Below are positions 12,685 through 24,900 of a stretch of DNA of 64,000 nt, one piece after another. The number at the start of each line of letters is the position of its first letter. Position 1 is the first letter of the stretch. The stretch is from Adineta steineri (taxonomy: Eukaryota > Rotifera > Eurotatoria > Adinetida > Adinetidae), in assembly GCA_905250115.1 (NCBI GenBank), contig CAJNOI010000065.1:318360-382359 (forward strand), given 5' to 3'. The position numbers and the translations under genes were made by a program. Under the pieces are notes generated by a model. That model was not told where the DNA came from, did not search any database, and saw nothing but the letters and a program-made list of their open reading frames with translations.

Positions 12685-12818
12685 TCCTTCAACCACGGCT
12701 TCTTAACTTCGCAGGCTGAAGAAGATAGCGTAAAACCTCAATCTATAAACTCAAACGTTCTAATCAAACGTAGCTGTTTGTAATGGTATCCTGGTCAGAC
12801 ATGCATCAAACCCTAACC

Positions 12819-13457
12819 GTTTGGATTTAAATTTCTGTGTGGCTTACGAGGGAACCTTTCCTACTGCCAAATCGCTTTTTTAGGTAAACTCTACAGAGTT
12901 CTAGGTTATCAACTATGCTGATACCGAATATGACCATGAGAAGTGCCCTTAGGCCTTTGTAGGATGGTTTTCTAGAAAACCAGTTTCCAAAAACCCACAT
13001 ACTTTTTACTAAAGGTTCTTTTTTATTCGCTGAGCTTATAGAGCTTATCCAAGTATCTATGAAACACCAACTCTTTCTATTTCAAACAGAATATTCGAGA
13101 AAATACAGTCAGGTAAATCTATCAAATAGGTGCACACCGCAACAACTTAATACCAGAATACAAAAGTTTGTATTGTTTTCCTTAGAGTTCATTTCTGCGA
13201 AAAAAAAAAAACTGCCGTTTCATCAGCAGTTCGATGTACTCTATAATCTGAGCGAATAAAAAAGAACATTTAGTAAAAAGCCTGTGGTTTCTGGAAACCG
13301 GTTTTCTAGAAAACCACCCTACAAAGATCTAAGAGTACTTCTCATGCTCATATTCGGAATCAGCATAATCGATAACCTAGAACCCATTAGGTTTTACCTA
13401 AAAAGTGACCTGGCAATTGGGGAGGTTCTCTCGTAAGCCTAGACCTAAATCCAAACC
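12819..13457. mobile_element. Foldback element with arms over 200 bp
   Basis: The left arm (12819 to about 13046) and the right arm (about 13239 to 13457) are inverted copies with scattered mismatches. Shared blocks in order include GTTTGGATTTA, GGCTTACGAG, TCTAGGTTATC, GGTTTTCTAGAAAACC and TTCTTTTTTATTCGCT. About 190 bases lie between the arms. The structure fits a foldback-type or large MITE DNA transposon. The short open frame in the centre has no recognisable product. The arm divergence indicates an old insertion. Confidence 0.75.
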
Positions 13458-13490
13458 CAAACTCACCAAACTCAAATAGTTTGGGTTTGG
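13451..13490. repeat. Palindromic AAACTC/AGTTTGGG repeat, second copy
   Basis: CCAAACCCAAACTC, then AAACTC, then AGTTTGGGTTTGG repeat the arrangement seen at positions 1-50, directly next to the foldback element. A weaker third copy (CCCAAACT and TTAGGTTTGG) lies at about 13615-13665. Confidence 0.45.
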
Positions 13491-15298
13491 ATCATTGCCG
13501 ATATCTGATCTAGACGCAAGCGTAAATATATATGCAAACTCAAATCTACACTCAATGCCCTAAATTCAAAAGGCCAGAGTAATTTGGATTTGACGTATAG
13601 CTAATTTCGACATCTGACCCAAACTAATATATTCAAGCGCCAAAACAATTTAGGTTTGGTGCATGTCTAAGCCTGACTGTGAAGGAGGAGCGATGGGAGA
13701 AAAGCTGAAAACCGAGGTTTTTGAGTGAAACCCGATCGGGGAAATGCTGAGCTTTTTGAAGGTTTTCGAGTTTTTGCATAATAAATCTAAAAAAACTCAG
13801 CTTTTTTCCCTTGTAAAAATCAATGTTTTTAATAAACTAGATTAAAAATCGAATTTTCGAGCTTTTTAATGCAAAAACTGCAGAAAAAACTCAGCTTTTT
13901 CGTCCGTGTGGAAAGGGAATCTGTCTGTATGGGAGAGAAGGATTTGCAAAACTTCGAACTTATAGCTAACACTCACATTTTTATATGCGAGTCTCACAGA
14001 AGTCTTCAATGAGCGTATACATCTAGCGACATCTGCATGTTTATCTTACGGAAAGCAGACCCATACGTATTCACACTACCTAGTAATGAGCAAGGATGCA
14101 ACAGTCTCATGTTAGCTTCGAGAGTAGGCGTTAGCGTATCATTCCAAGTTCATTTAACACGAAATAAACATTAGCTTTTTACTAGAGCTTACGGTTCGCA
14201 GGCTTGAATAGTCACATCCCTGATAAAGAATCAAACTATATAATGATATTCCTATGGCTGCACATATCACTCCACTAAAACTCATTGCAATCTGTAACAA
14301 ATATGATATCTTCATCAGATGTTTGCATGTGATAAGTTTGTAGCATATTATTGATAGATGTTATTTATTCAGTCTTGAATATTAATTGTTACAAAATCCA
14401 TAAAAAATGTCTGTAATCTTCAAATAAACTTCGTAGCAACATATCCGTTCAACGGAAAATATTAATACCACAGAATTTAGGTAGCTATGAGTAATTTTTT
14501 CGCTTTTAGAAAGATTTGTATAGCATTAACTGAGATATTCAATCATTATAGACGAAGGACTCAGTATGCCACACAGATTGCTTGTCAAGTTTTTCTTTCC
14601 ATCACAATCCAATAAATCTCAATTTGATATGGACCATTGATTTGTGTGCCACAAAAGTTGTTGGCAATTTATGAAAGATCCAGATGTAGTAAAATCTCGA
14701 CTCTGATATTCACTGTGATAGTAATCCATACAGATTCAAGATTGTTGTTCACAATAGAGGATCCATCCAAGTACAGATAACCAAATAACCGTTCGATATA
14801 AAGAAATAGACAATATTCTAGGTAAAAATCACTCATCATGTTCATCTTGTATTCTTTTTTGTGTGACCAAGTATTTCACTAATCGTATGAAAAGTAAATA
14901 ACAAAAACTAGAGAAAAAACAAGAATAATAACAGTCAGAGGAAAAAAAATCAACAACAAACAGATCAGAAATAAAATTGACGAGCCTTTGATTTATCTCA
15001 GTACGCATATGTATATAAACACAGAGAAAGTAGATCGATCAAGAACAAGAATCACACTTGCATAGTAGGTTTTTTTGTAAAGAGAAGAAAAACAGAAAAA
15101 AGAAAAGAAGAAATAAAGCTCTGATATTATGAAATATACAACAGAACGAAGAAAAAAATGCTAAGAATGCCTTGACTTATTTTACATAAACGTTTTATAT
15201 ATCTACTCCGCAGACACTGACTATCCACAAAGAGAAAGAAGAAAAAGTCAAGGCGAAGGAAAAAAGAAAGAAAGAAAAGAAACAGTAGAGAAAAAAAA

Positions 15299-18200
15299 TT
15301 AATCTTTTTCGGTATCATAAACTGGATCGTATTGAATTAATTGAATACAACAATCTTCAATATTATATTTTTTGACCCATTTTGCTTTTGTCTGTCTATT
15401 GGTTCGAGATGAAGGTAATAATCGTTTTTTCGTATTTCGTTTCGTTATTTTTATTGTTCGTTTTTTTGGTGATAATTTATCATCAGTTTTTGTTTTACCA
15501 TTACTCACTGAACATGTTGAAGTCTTTAATGTTTCATTTATTTGTTCATTATTTTCTTTTTCAGCAAATCTTACACGTTTATTAAGTCGTTCCAAAACGG
15601 GTATATCTTCTTCATCTAATGGTTCCTCTAATGATCGTTTTTCACCTTTATTTATTTCAATAGAAGGTTCTAATAATGGTTGTTCATCATTTTCTACTCT
15701 CTCCGCCACCACCACTGTACTTGCCTTCGAATTTTCATTTGATATTGGTGAAGTATTTGTTTGAATATTTGTTTTTTCATTATCTACAAAAACGAATTCA
15801 GAATGATTTCCTTTCTTTTTGTTTTTACCATTAAAAATTGAATGCATTTCTTGTTCAATATAAGTCCAATGTTTTTCAGCATCTTGTATATCAATTAAAC
15901 GTGTCACACCAAGTGATTGTTGATTTTGTGGTCGAAATCGATTGATATTCTTTGATCGTAATAAAGGTAACATTTTTACTTCAAGTTTATCAGGAGATGT
16001 CGAATTTGGACAAAGAATATTACATAGAGATCTTATTGAAACACATTCACGTTGAGTATTTGCTCCAAGACCAGAACAGATATATGCTGTTAGAGTATGA
16101 CCATGAAATTCTATTGTTTTATGAAAACGATTTGTTGTTGGTGTTAATGGTAATTGAGATGTACTAGTAGATTGTGGTTGATTAATTGGAGGAGATGGAG
16201 GCGATGGTGGTGGTGTTGATTCAGCAATCTAAAGTTAATAAAAATTATTTATAATGCTTTCTTTCTCAATTAATCATTTTTATTTTACCGTATTTGTTGG
16301 TGCTGTTGGATTTGTTGATTTTACAGATCCTTGCGATGAATTCGATCGACTACCACCTGAATACAACAACAAAAAAAATTTATTATAAAATTAATTGAAA
16401 TAAATAAGATTTTTCGTTACCTTGTTGATAATTGAGTACGTTTAATGGAAATTTATCATTAAATAAAAGTATTAAATCAACATTATATTCTTTCCGAACA
16501 GATTCAATATCAATTAATTGTGCATTACGTAAATTAATCGACATATTACTAAAAAAAAGTATTAATTGAAGAAATTCCAATTCAGATGATGTAGGTTTTG
16601 ATACTGATGCTGTTGACAAACAATGTGTTGATAGAATAAAATTTTTCAATAAATTATTTCCAATAAAAGGTACAGTTTGTTCTTGTAATGTTGATATATT
16701 ACGTAAAAGACAAATTCCTCCATTTGTCTGTACGATTGATGCCCATTCTTTACAAATAGATGATTTTGGTTCTTCATTTGGTAATTCTTTAACAAATAGA
16801 ATATTTGCTGCTGTATATTGATAAAATGTTGATAATTCAATAAGTTTAGTATCAGTACCAAATGGTCTTATATGTTGTTTAATACAAAGTTCATTGATTA
16901 ATTCAAGTTCTTGTGGTGAAGCATTTGTTTGTTCAAATGGTAGTAAAGGTTCATTTGGTGAATCATTTGTTTCAGCTGATGGAACTTTTAGAAGATCATA
17001 AAATGTTAAAAGACTAACGGGTAATTTATATAAATGATTTTTTGCACTTGTTGATATATATGGTGTATAAAGTTTGTTTATCTGTAACCAACCACAATGC
17101 AAACTAGAAGCTTTTGATAATGATGATAATGAATTTGTTGTAGTTGTTGATGATGATGATGATGGTGATGGTGATATAGATGATGTAGATGGCTTTCGAT
17201 TACCATTTATTGATAAAGATGATGGTATAGATGCTGTTGAAGGTTTTCTATTAATGTTTGTCGCCATGGATGTTGTTGATGGTTGTGGTACAACAGGAGA
17301 TGTAGACGCAGGAGGAGAATTATTAATGGATGATAATACAGCAGGAGATAAAGATGTAGATGAACTGTTAACTGATGATAATACTGATACGGGAGTTACA
17401 TTTGAAGTAGTCGAAAGCACTAAAATTTAGATATTTTTATTCTTATCTCTCTTATAGCATTACAAAATCCTAATCAAAACTAATTAGAAATCGTTATCAT
17501 AAAGAAAAGAAATATGAAACTTTTTTCGATTACAAATAATTATATTCTAAAATTTCATTTTTATCTATTTACCTCTATCTGAAGCTTTTGCCATAGTATT
17601 ATTTATTGACGTTGGTACTGATGATTGTATTTGTAATGGTATCTGTTGTGGTAATCGTGATGGCAATAAAACAGCATAAGGATTTCCAATAGATTTTGAT
17701 TGTCGTACATTATGTGTTGGTGCGATAGGTCGTGATGTTGATGACATAGTTTCACGAGTAAAATTTGTTGACGGAGTATATGATTGTATCTGAGCAGGTA
17801 TTGGTTGTGGTATTGTTAATTGTCTTTGTATAATTGCTGGCATATTAATTACGTTTTCAGACGCTCGTTGTACAGTCTGTTGTGGTTGTGGTAATAATTG
17901 TCGTAATGTATGTACTGTTACATTTGATACAGCCGATGTTGATTTTGTCCCATGACGAAGATATTCATAAAAGGGTGTAAAATCCGAAACACGAACTATT
18001 TCATCGAGTGCAGTAAATGGTTGTCGAGAAAATGCCCAACGTGAATGTTGACTGTTTATTCTATTTAATAGTTCGACTTCACATGCTGTCACAGAATATA
18101 AATCAATTGTTTTTCGATATTGATATTGATAGGCACGACGTATAATATCTTCCGGATATTCAGGTAGAATTTTACGAAGCATTCGAACACAAAAATATTT

Positions 18201-18915
18201 TGTATCACCACTGAAAAAAAAGAAAAGAAAGTTTTTTTTTTTATTCTATAATTAATTAAGTTTTCTATTTATTCTGTATGATACATATACATTAGAATTA
18301 TAACATTCTTCAATTTTTCTATGTGTATATACATTTTTATTCACCATCATCATATAAGCAAAATAAAATGTATAATTACATTCTGTTCTTATCAATATTT
18401 ATTCTATTAATAAACGTGAATACTCACAGCCACCCACCTATTCTCTTCGAATATGTGGCAAATGTAATCAAATAATAGAGAAAAAAATCATTATTTCAGG
18501 TGAGTAATACAAAGAGAACGAAGAATGTCCTTTTTCAATTGTTCAGATCTATTGACAAAAGTATTATTATGAATAATATTTTTAAGCTTGTAGGCGTTAG
18601 TGTATTGCATAAGATTTCAAAATTTAAGTATAATATGACTAATTATTTTTTATCTACATACCGAAATATCACAGGCACATATGTGTCACTTTGTGGTACT
18701 TTTTCCCATGCGAATTGACCTTTTAATGATGTTATATCAATTGCATTAGGATCAATTAATCGGTGTGATAACACTGCCGTTGAAAACATAGGTGTTATTA
18801 ATTGTGTTGGTGGAGGTGGTGGTGCTTGTGGTCGAGGAGGAGGTGGAGGAATAGGTGCACTTGGTGTAGTTCGTATTGTAGAATTAATAGTTCTTGGCTG
18901 TTCGTTTTTAACCAT
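15299..18915 (-). CDS. Unrecognised 962-aa protein with possible Ski/Sno/Dac-like segment, probably nuclear
   Basis: Five exons, 18915-18662, 18210-17573, 17419-16421, 16356-16289 and 16228-15299, join with consistent phases (2, 1, 1, 0) to 962 residues. The order is a proline-rich N-terminus, a conserved-looking segment (VPVIFRGDTKYFCVRML to about VSDFTPFYEYLRHG), Ser/Thr/Pro-rich linkers, and a second globular block from GWLQINKLYTPYI. At about 688-778 comes a block with FHGHTLTAYIC, RECVSIRSLC and GVTRLIDIQDAEKHW. The tail is acidic and then Lys/Arg-rich (SPKKRTIKITKRNTKKR), which looks like a nuclear localisation signal. The last block resembles in outline the Ski/Sno/Dac fold of transcriptional co-repressors, but this is a weak visual match. 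A likely 5' UTR intron spans 18978-18930. Exact family unknown. Confidence 0.75.
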
Positions 18916-18979
18916 TATTAATATATATGCTAATAAAAATAAGTTGATAAATAAATTTAATTTATTTTCAATACATACC

Positions 18980-21900
18980 TTATCACTAACGATGTTAAAT
19001 ATAATATGACATAATCAGTGATGATTTTAGCATGGAAGAAATAGAAAACAAATCTAGAAAATAAAAATAGATAATGATATCATACGATACTAGCGACACT
19101 AATAGAAAACAAACAAATGATCATTATAAACTGTTGATGTACGCGAAGACAAAACGAAGAAACAAAAGAAGAAATTCGTTTATTTTGCACGGCTAAGTAA
19201 AGAGACGAGCGTTAGTGTACTTTATATCATACAAAAATGAAGAAGGAAAGAGAAAGAAAAAGGATATAGAGTAATACAATGTTTAGGCGAAAGAGAGTAA
19301 GAAATACGATCATAGAGTAAAACATGGTAGAGCTCATGAATTATCGAGAGAGAGAAATTTTATTGGACCAAAAAGCAAATAAACAATAAAGATAATACGA
19401 AATTCGATAAGTACATAAAACGCATCTAAGTACGAACTAGTGCAAATAAACAATTCTTTATTCCTTTATCATCTATGCCTAAACAAATATGAAAAGAATC
19501 GATAAAAAAAAGAGCTCTTCAAGTGGTAGCATATAAAATGCACTATTCTATGTACACATTACGTAAATGGTCAGATATGAACAAAGAACAGCAATTCGAA
19601 CCATCCTGCGACTACATGTACTGTATGTATGTGAAACTTAACGAATCGAATACTTTTCTAAAAAAAACTTCTATTCATATTCATCGGAATAGATATTTCT
19701 TGTAAATAGTATTTAAAACAACGAAAAGAAATTAATAGTTTTACAGTAGAGGTCGTTAATAGTAACAGCAATAAATATTTTTTTAAGCTTACTACTAGCG
19801 ACATTATTGCATAATATGAATCATCAAGCTTATCGATAAATTTTGCACTTATCTAAGTACGGAAAACAAAATGGCGATGTGGATTGATTACGATTACTAT
19901 AGAGCGAGCAAAAGCATTTTACAATCGTTTCTACAATAGTAAATATATGCTGTAAAACTTCTATAAGTCATTGTCTTGGCAAATAGACATGTGCGATGGG
20001 TTTTAAAGGTTGAATACGCGTTTTGCAAGTAGGAAAAGGCTTTATTAAGTAAATAGTATGTTTGCATTGAAAAGAGGCGGCGAAGGAAAAGGCTAATTTC
20101 TTTGCCATTTTAATGTTTGCTTTGGCTTTACATAGCGAAAATAAGCGCATACGATCTTGAGACAGAACTCGCAAGGCGTTTGTGAGGATAATCCTATCTC
20201 TTGGCTCATATTGCTATAAATTCTTACTTTCTATATCTGTCATCGCTTTAAAGTAACAAGAAGAAGTATGTCAGTTTTATACTATAAAGGTAACTATAGG
20301 AAACTAATATGGAAAAGTAAAGTAGCGAACTCTTAGTATTCTAAATTTTTCTAATAAGATTCAACAGATCTCTGAATGGCACTCGTTATTAGACTAAATC
20401 TGTAATAGATCCTATGACGCACATTAATTATTTGCATCTATATTTGCGTTTCCTGAAGAGAATGTCAGGCTCATGAGAATAAAATCAGGTTTCCGACAGA
20501 CTTATGATAAAAAGATTTTCTAAAAGCAAAAATTATTCATTCGGAAACAGATTTCTTTATTATGCCAACACATAGAATTAGTCAAAAAATTTAGTTAACT
20601 ATGACAAATATACTTTCCGTCTCTGGTCCATACTATTATCTCAAATTCCGCACGTTGTAAATGTAAAGCAAACTCGCATGTCTACTAAAATGATTAAAAA
20701 GGAATGTAAAATAAATATTTAAAGAAACTTGATGTATGACGATATTAGAATAATTATGCTATTGTCACGTAAGCTTATACAAGTAGTCAAAAAAGATTGA
20801 ATTAGTTGAATCATAAATGAAAGAAAAACGATGAATTAATCATAACGTCAAATAAGCTTCAAGTTACTATGTGCTAAATGTGCATGAAAGATATGATCAT
20901 GACATTTGATAAAGCAAGTAGATAGAAAAGAAAAGTGAATGAGAAATAAAAAAAAGCTTTTAGATAGTATATCTTAGTTTGTTAATGTAAAATATGAACA
21001 TTTAATGTGATAGTAGACTAGATAAGAAGTAAGAATAAGATAAAAGACACAACCGAGAAAGAAAAGATATTTTATTCGTCGTTAAAAAAAACTTACCCTC
21101 GAACTTTGAGTGACCTATGTAAGGTGAACTTACGGCGAGCGAATGGAGAAATAGTTAATGGATAGATGTAAATTTGAGACAAGCGCGGGGCCGAACACCA
21201 TATGCGATGCGATGCGATGTGATGTGATGTGCTGCGTTCTCTTTCTTTTGCTTACAATCTATTTTCTCATTCTTTGTTCGCCTACATGCATTTGTTTTAT
21301 TAACACATAGAAGTGAGCATAGCTGTCGTTCGTCAATGCTTTTTGTTTCTTTTTAGTATTTTCTTTTCTCTATAAAATAGCTCTACCCACTAAGCAAACA
21401 CACATTATACAATTAGTCAGAAAGCTTTTTGTTAAACTATGTATCACGTAGTTAAGTAGCCATACAATGATTCATTCATAGAACTACTTTCAATGACAAA
21501 AAAAAAGAGTAATGAAATTTTAAAGAATATCATGCATACTATTGGAGTAGAAGAATTTAAAAAGCTTTCTTTGTAATTATATGTTGTGCAATCCTTTTGA
21601 GTACAATGACAAGGACAAAGTTTCATAAATTATTGAAATCTATTTGCTTTATCTTGAATTGAATAGGTAAGTATACATTGTAATTTCTTTTTCTTTGTAT
21701 TCAAGTGAATTTTAATGCATCTATTTGCATACTCACGATAGTGATTGCATTTTTTGCGCTTCGAAAAGTTCAATATTTGCTGAAGAAAGACTATGCAAAC
21801 ATTGGTACTGATTAAATATGAACAGTGATTGATGCAGCATTTTATGTTTCGCCTATAGTCAATATAATCATGCATATGTAATGTTAATTTGAATACTGTC

Positions 21901-24900
21901 GTGCTAACTTATACGGATGCATGATCATATGCATAAATTTGCTATTAAACACGGCCTCTTTATACATGCATATATGACGTATGTCCTTGAAGCCTTATAA
22001 GCAGCAATAATCAACACATATAATCAAAAGAAAAATCATAGCAATACTCACGTTAGTTACATTTTTTTTTGTCGATAAACTGCTAAGATACGATCATGAA
22101 TCATAAAAACGTTGTTTTGAATCATTAATGGATAACAATCCTTGTACTTTTTCAATATTTCAGCCATTAACACATGAAAACTGCTCGTTATCTGCAAATT
22201 TAACTAATAAAAATAAAAAGTAGAGAAAATCTGTTCGAACTCACTAATTCTGCTCTATACTTTTAACATATATTGATTGATTCCAATATTTCATTTGTCA
22301 TACGTACAATTTTTGACGAATTGTAACATGTTTCCAATTTGAACGATGTAGTAGATGCTGTAGTAAAAGTAAATATTAATATCGAAAATGTTAGTATCTT
22401 GATAAACCAAGTATTCTTACGTTTAATTATAACACGCTTTTATACTTTCACCTTGTCCTTTGCATTCATGCAGCACGCATCTATCCTTGTTTCAAACTTT
22501 TGAAAAGATAAACGACGTATTGATCATGGCCATAATTACATTCGCGTTATATCTTTTTTCGCTTGATTCTTTCAATACTCTTTCCTTGCTATCACGTATG
22601 AAATATTGTATTCTATATGCTAGCGATAAAAATCAAATAATGAATGGGCCTTCAATGCGTAATATCTATAATGAGAATAATGGGGGTATTATTCTTTTCT
22701 TTCATCATTAGAAATTATAATCAAATAAGCATAACTATTGTAATATATTGTTCGTCTGTAGCTTAATGTGAAAATTATAACACCATAGAATATAACAATT
22801 AAAGAAAGAAACAGCACGTAAAAAATTTTATTTTCTAATTATTTTTAATTTGTTAAACTCATGAAACTTAACACTAATGTGGCGAACTCTAGTTAGAGGT
22901 ATAAGCCAATTATAATTTAATTACTATAAATGTACCGCAAGGTTGTCACGAAACATAGTAAATATGCTAGTCAGCAACTATCAGATACACATAGTGAAAA
23001 CGCCATTAAAATATGAAGATTATACTTAAACCTGATGTTGGAAACATGCTCAATAATTCGAGATGAAGTTCGAAAACTTCGGATCTGACAAATCCTTTTC
23101 GTACATTCAAAATACCACTAATTATGGATTATATTTAGGTTCGTAACTGGGAATGCTCATAGTCTCCATGATAATTCGCCGATATACACAAATTTCTATA
23201 AAGGAATCTATTGAAATATATGTACGCAAGATTTGGCCTCCAACACCCTAACATAAAGTTGTTCGCCATTGAAAGACTTATCTCATTTTACCAGATGAAA
23301 ATCCCTTATAAAAATAAATAATTTGCATTAATCATCCAACTCTCAATCTAAGTATTGCAAACAGTTTAATACGAACCTAAATATAAGGGCCTAGTCCGCT
23401 AGGCAGTTCTTCAAGGAATATATCAATGGCCAATGAAAGCAGTTGCGAAATACACATCGAGTATAAAAAGCTGTTGAACTAGCCAAAATAATACATTGAA
23501 TTTGGCCATCGGTAATGCCGATAAGAACCAGAAGATAGATCCATTATTTTATCTGTATAAGTAACCATAAGCCAAATTTGGGCATTTGAATTTAAGTCTG
23601 GTGCATACTTATAAATTTTCATGTGTCTATATAAATCGAAAGAACACATCACGAGCCAAGCTTACTGAATTCTAAATTGTTCGCAATTGAATCCTCGTCT
23701 TCAGCGACGTAACCAGCATGCTCAAGCCAATAGATAAAATGAGCAAAGTTTTTATCGATGAGCCCAATAAAATACTGATAGCATAAAAACAACACTAAAA
23801 AATACAATGCAGCTCTTTTACCTATTAATCTGGGCTGAAAAAGAAAAAAATCACACAGCGAACATACTGTAAAAGCATATATATGCACACGAACGAGCGG
23901 GGGAAAAACACATGTAAGTTAAAATACAAGCAGTTTTTTCTATTCATCTATTATTAATTCTTCACAAAAAAACAAACAAAGAATGTATGCAGCAGGATTT
24001 AAACAGGAGAAAACCCATTAAAAAAAAACTTTTCAACGAAATATACAATTACACATGTGTCGCAACTTCGGCTGCGCTACTGCTTATTTTAAAAATGAAG
24101 TGCTTTTAAAAAAGGCAAAATTTTCACCGAATAATAGCATATATACGTATAAAATGCTATGTTATGTTAACAGAGTAGCGCGATTCTGGGTTACTTTCAG
24201 GAATAAAAGTAGCTGAATTTCTCAGATCTACTCAAGTTAGTTCTATACGGCAGAGAATGACTTAAGAAAAAGTATTTACATGCTAACATAGCAGAAATTC
24301 TACAATTTACACTAAATAAGGATCTTTGCGAAGAATATTTGTCGTTCTCATCTATCAATAAATAAAGAATAAATGGCAATTTCAATCTCTCATAAGAAGC
24401 ACAAACATATTGTTTCAAAGATGTGCTAGAATTGTATCTCACTGCAGTAAATCATTCGGAGAGGGCTTCAAACAATGTAAATACGAAGAATTACAAATTC
24501 GGCTCACCTAATGAAAGTTCGCACATATATAATAGATAACGTTGTTTATAACATGAAGAGCATAATCTAGAATCATGGCACAACTATGGTAATCTAAAAG
24601 ATTGTACATGTCCTCTTTTCTTTTTTATGCACCAAAAGATTTGTCCCTAACACACATATCTCTCCTCGCTTCTTCTTTCCTTACGCCTCCTGCATCCTTT
24701 CTTTTTTCTTCCCCTTCGTACCGATGCTTATGCCATGAAAACAATATCTGCTTGTCATCCCCTAATACATCATATTATCTACATGTCACTTTATATTTTC
24801 CCTGATTATTTATGTGTCGAACCATGCATTATATGTTGACATCTTGTATACTTATTTCTTCTATTTATAAAAACAAACTTTCCTTATGGTTTAGTTCTAC

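Larger units (their letters stand above)
8315..15298. other. 7-kb gene-poor region
   Basis: I find no supportable exon here. Short open frames at 8762-8944, 11401-11595, 11811-12220 and 13059-13259 lack family resemblance, and the last lies inside an inverted-repeat element. Contents I can name are a (GA)n tract, an inverted-repeat element at 10705-10893, telomere-like hexamers at 12641-12684, a long foldback element at 12819-13457 and palindromic repeats at 13451-13490. From about 13680 to 13930 there are several AAAAACTCAGCTTTTT-like units in both orientations. Confidence 0.5.

Noticed and set aside
15372-15764. 130-codon plus-strand frame
   Set aside because: Antisense shadow of the last exon of the 962-aa gene.
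17074-17430. 118-codon Asp/Val-rich plus-strand frame
   Set aside because: Complement of the Ser/Thr/Pro-rich coding exon on the minus strand; the acidic run is a reverse-complement artefact.
19580-19620. tRNA B-box-like GGTTCGAAT on the minus strand
   Set aside because: No A box at proper spacing and no cloverleaf could be drawn.
23649-23888. 79-codon hydrophobic minus-strand frame
   Set aside because: No known domain, no splice sites fitting a gene model; chance in AT-rich DNA (Phe/Leu-rich) is enough to explain it.
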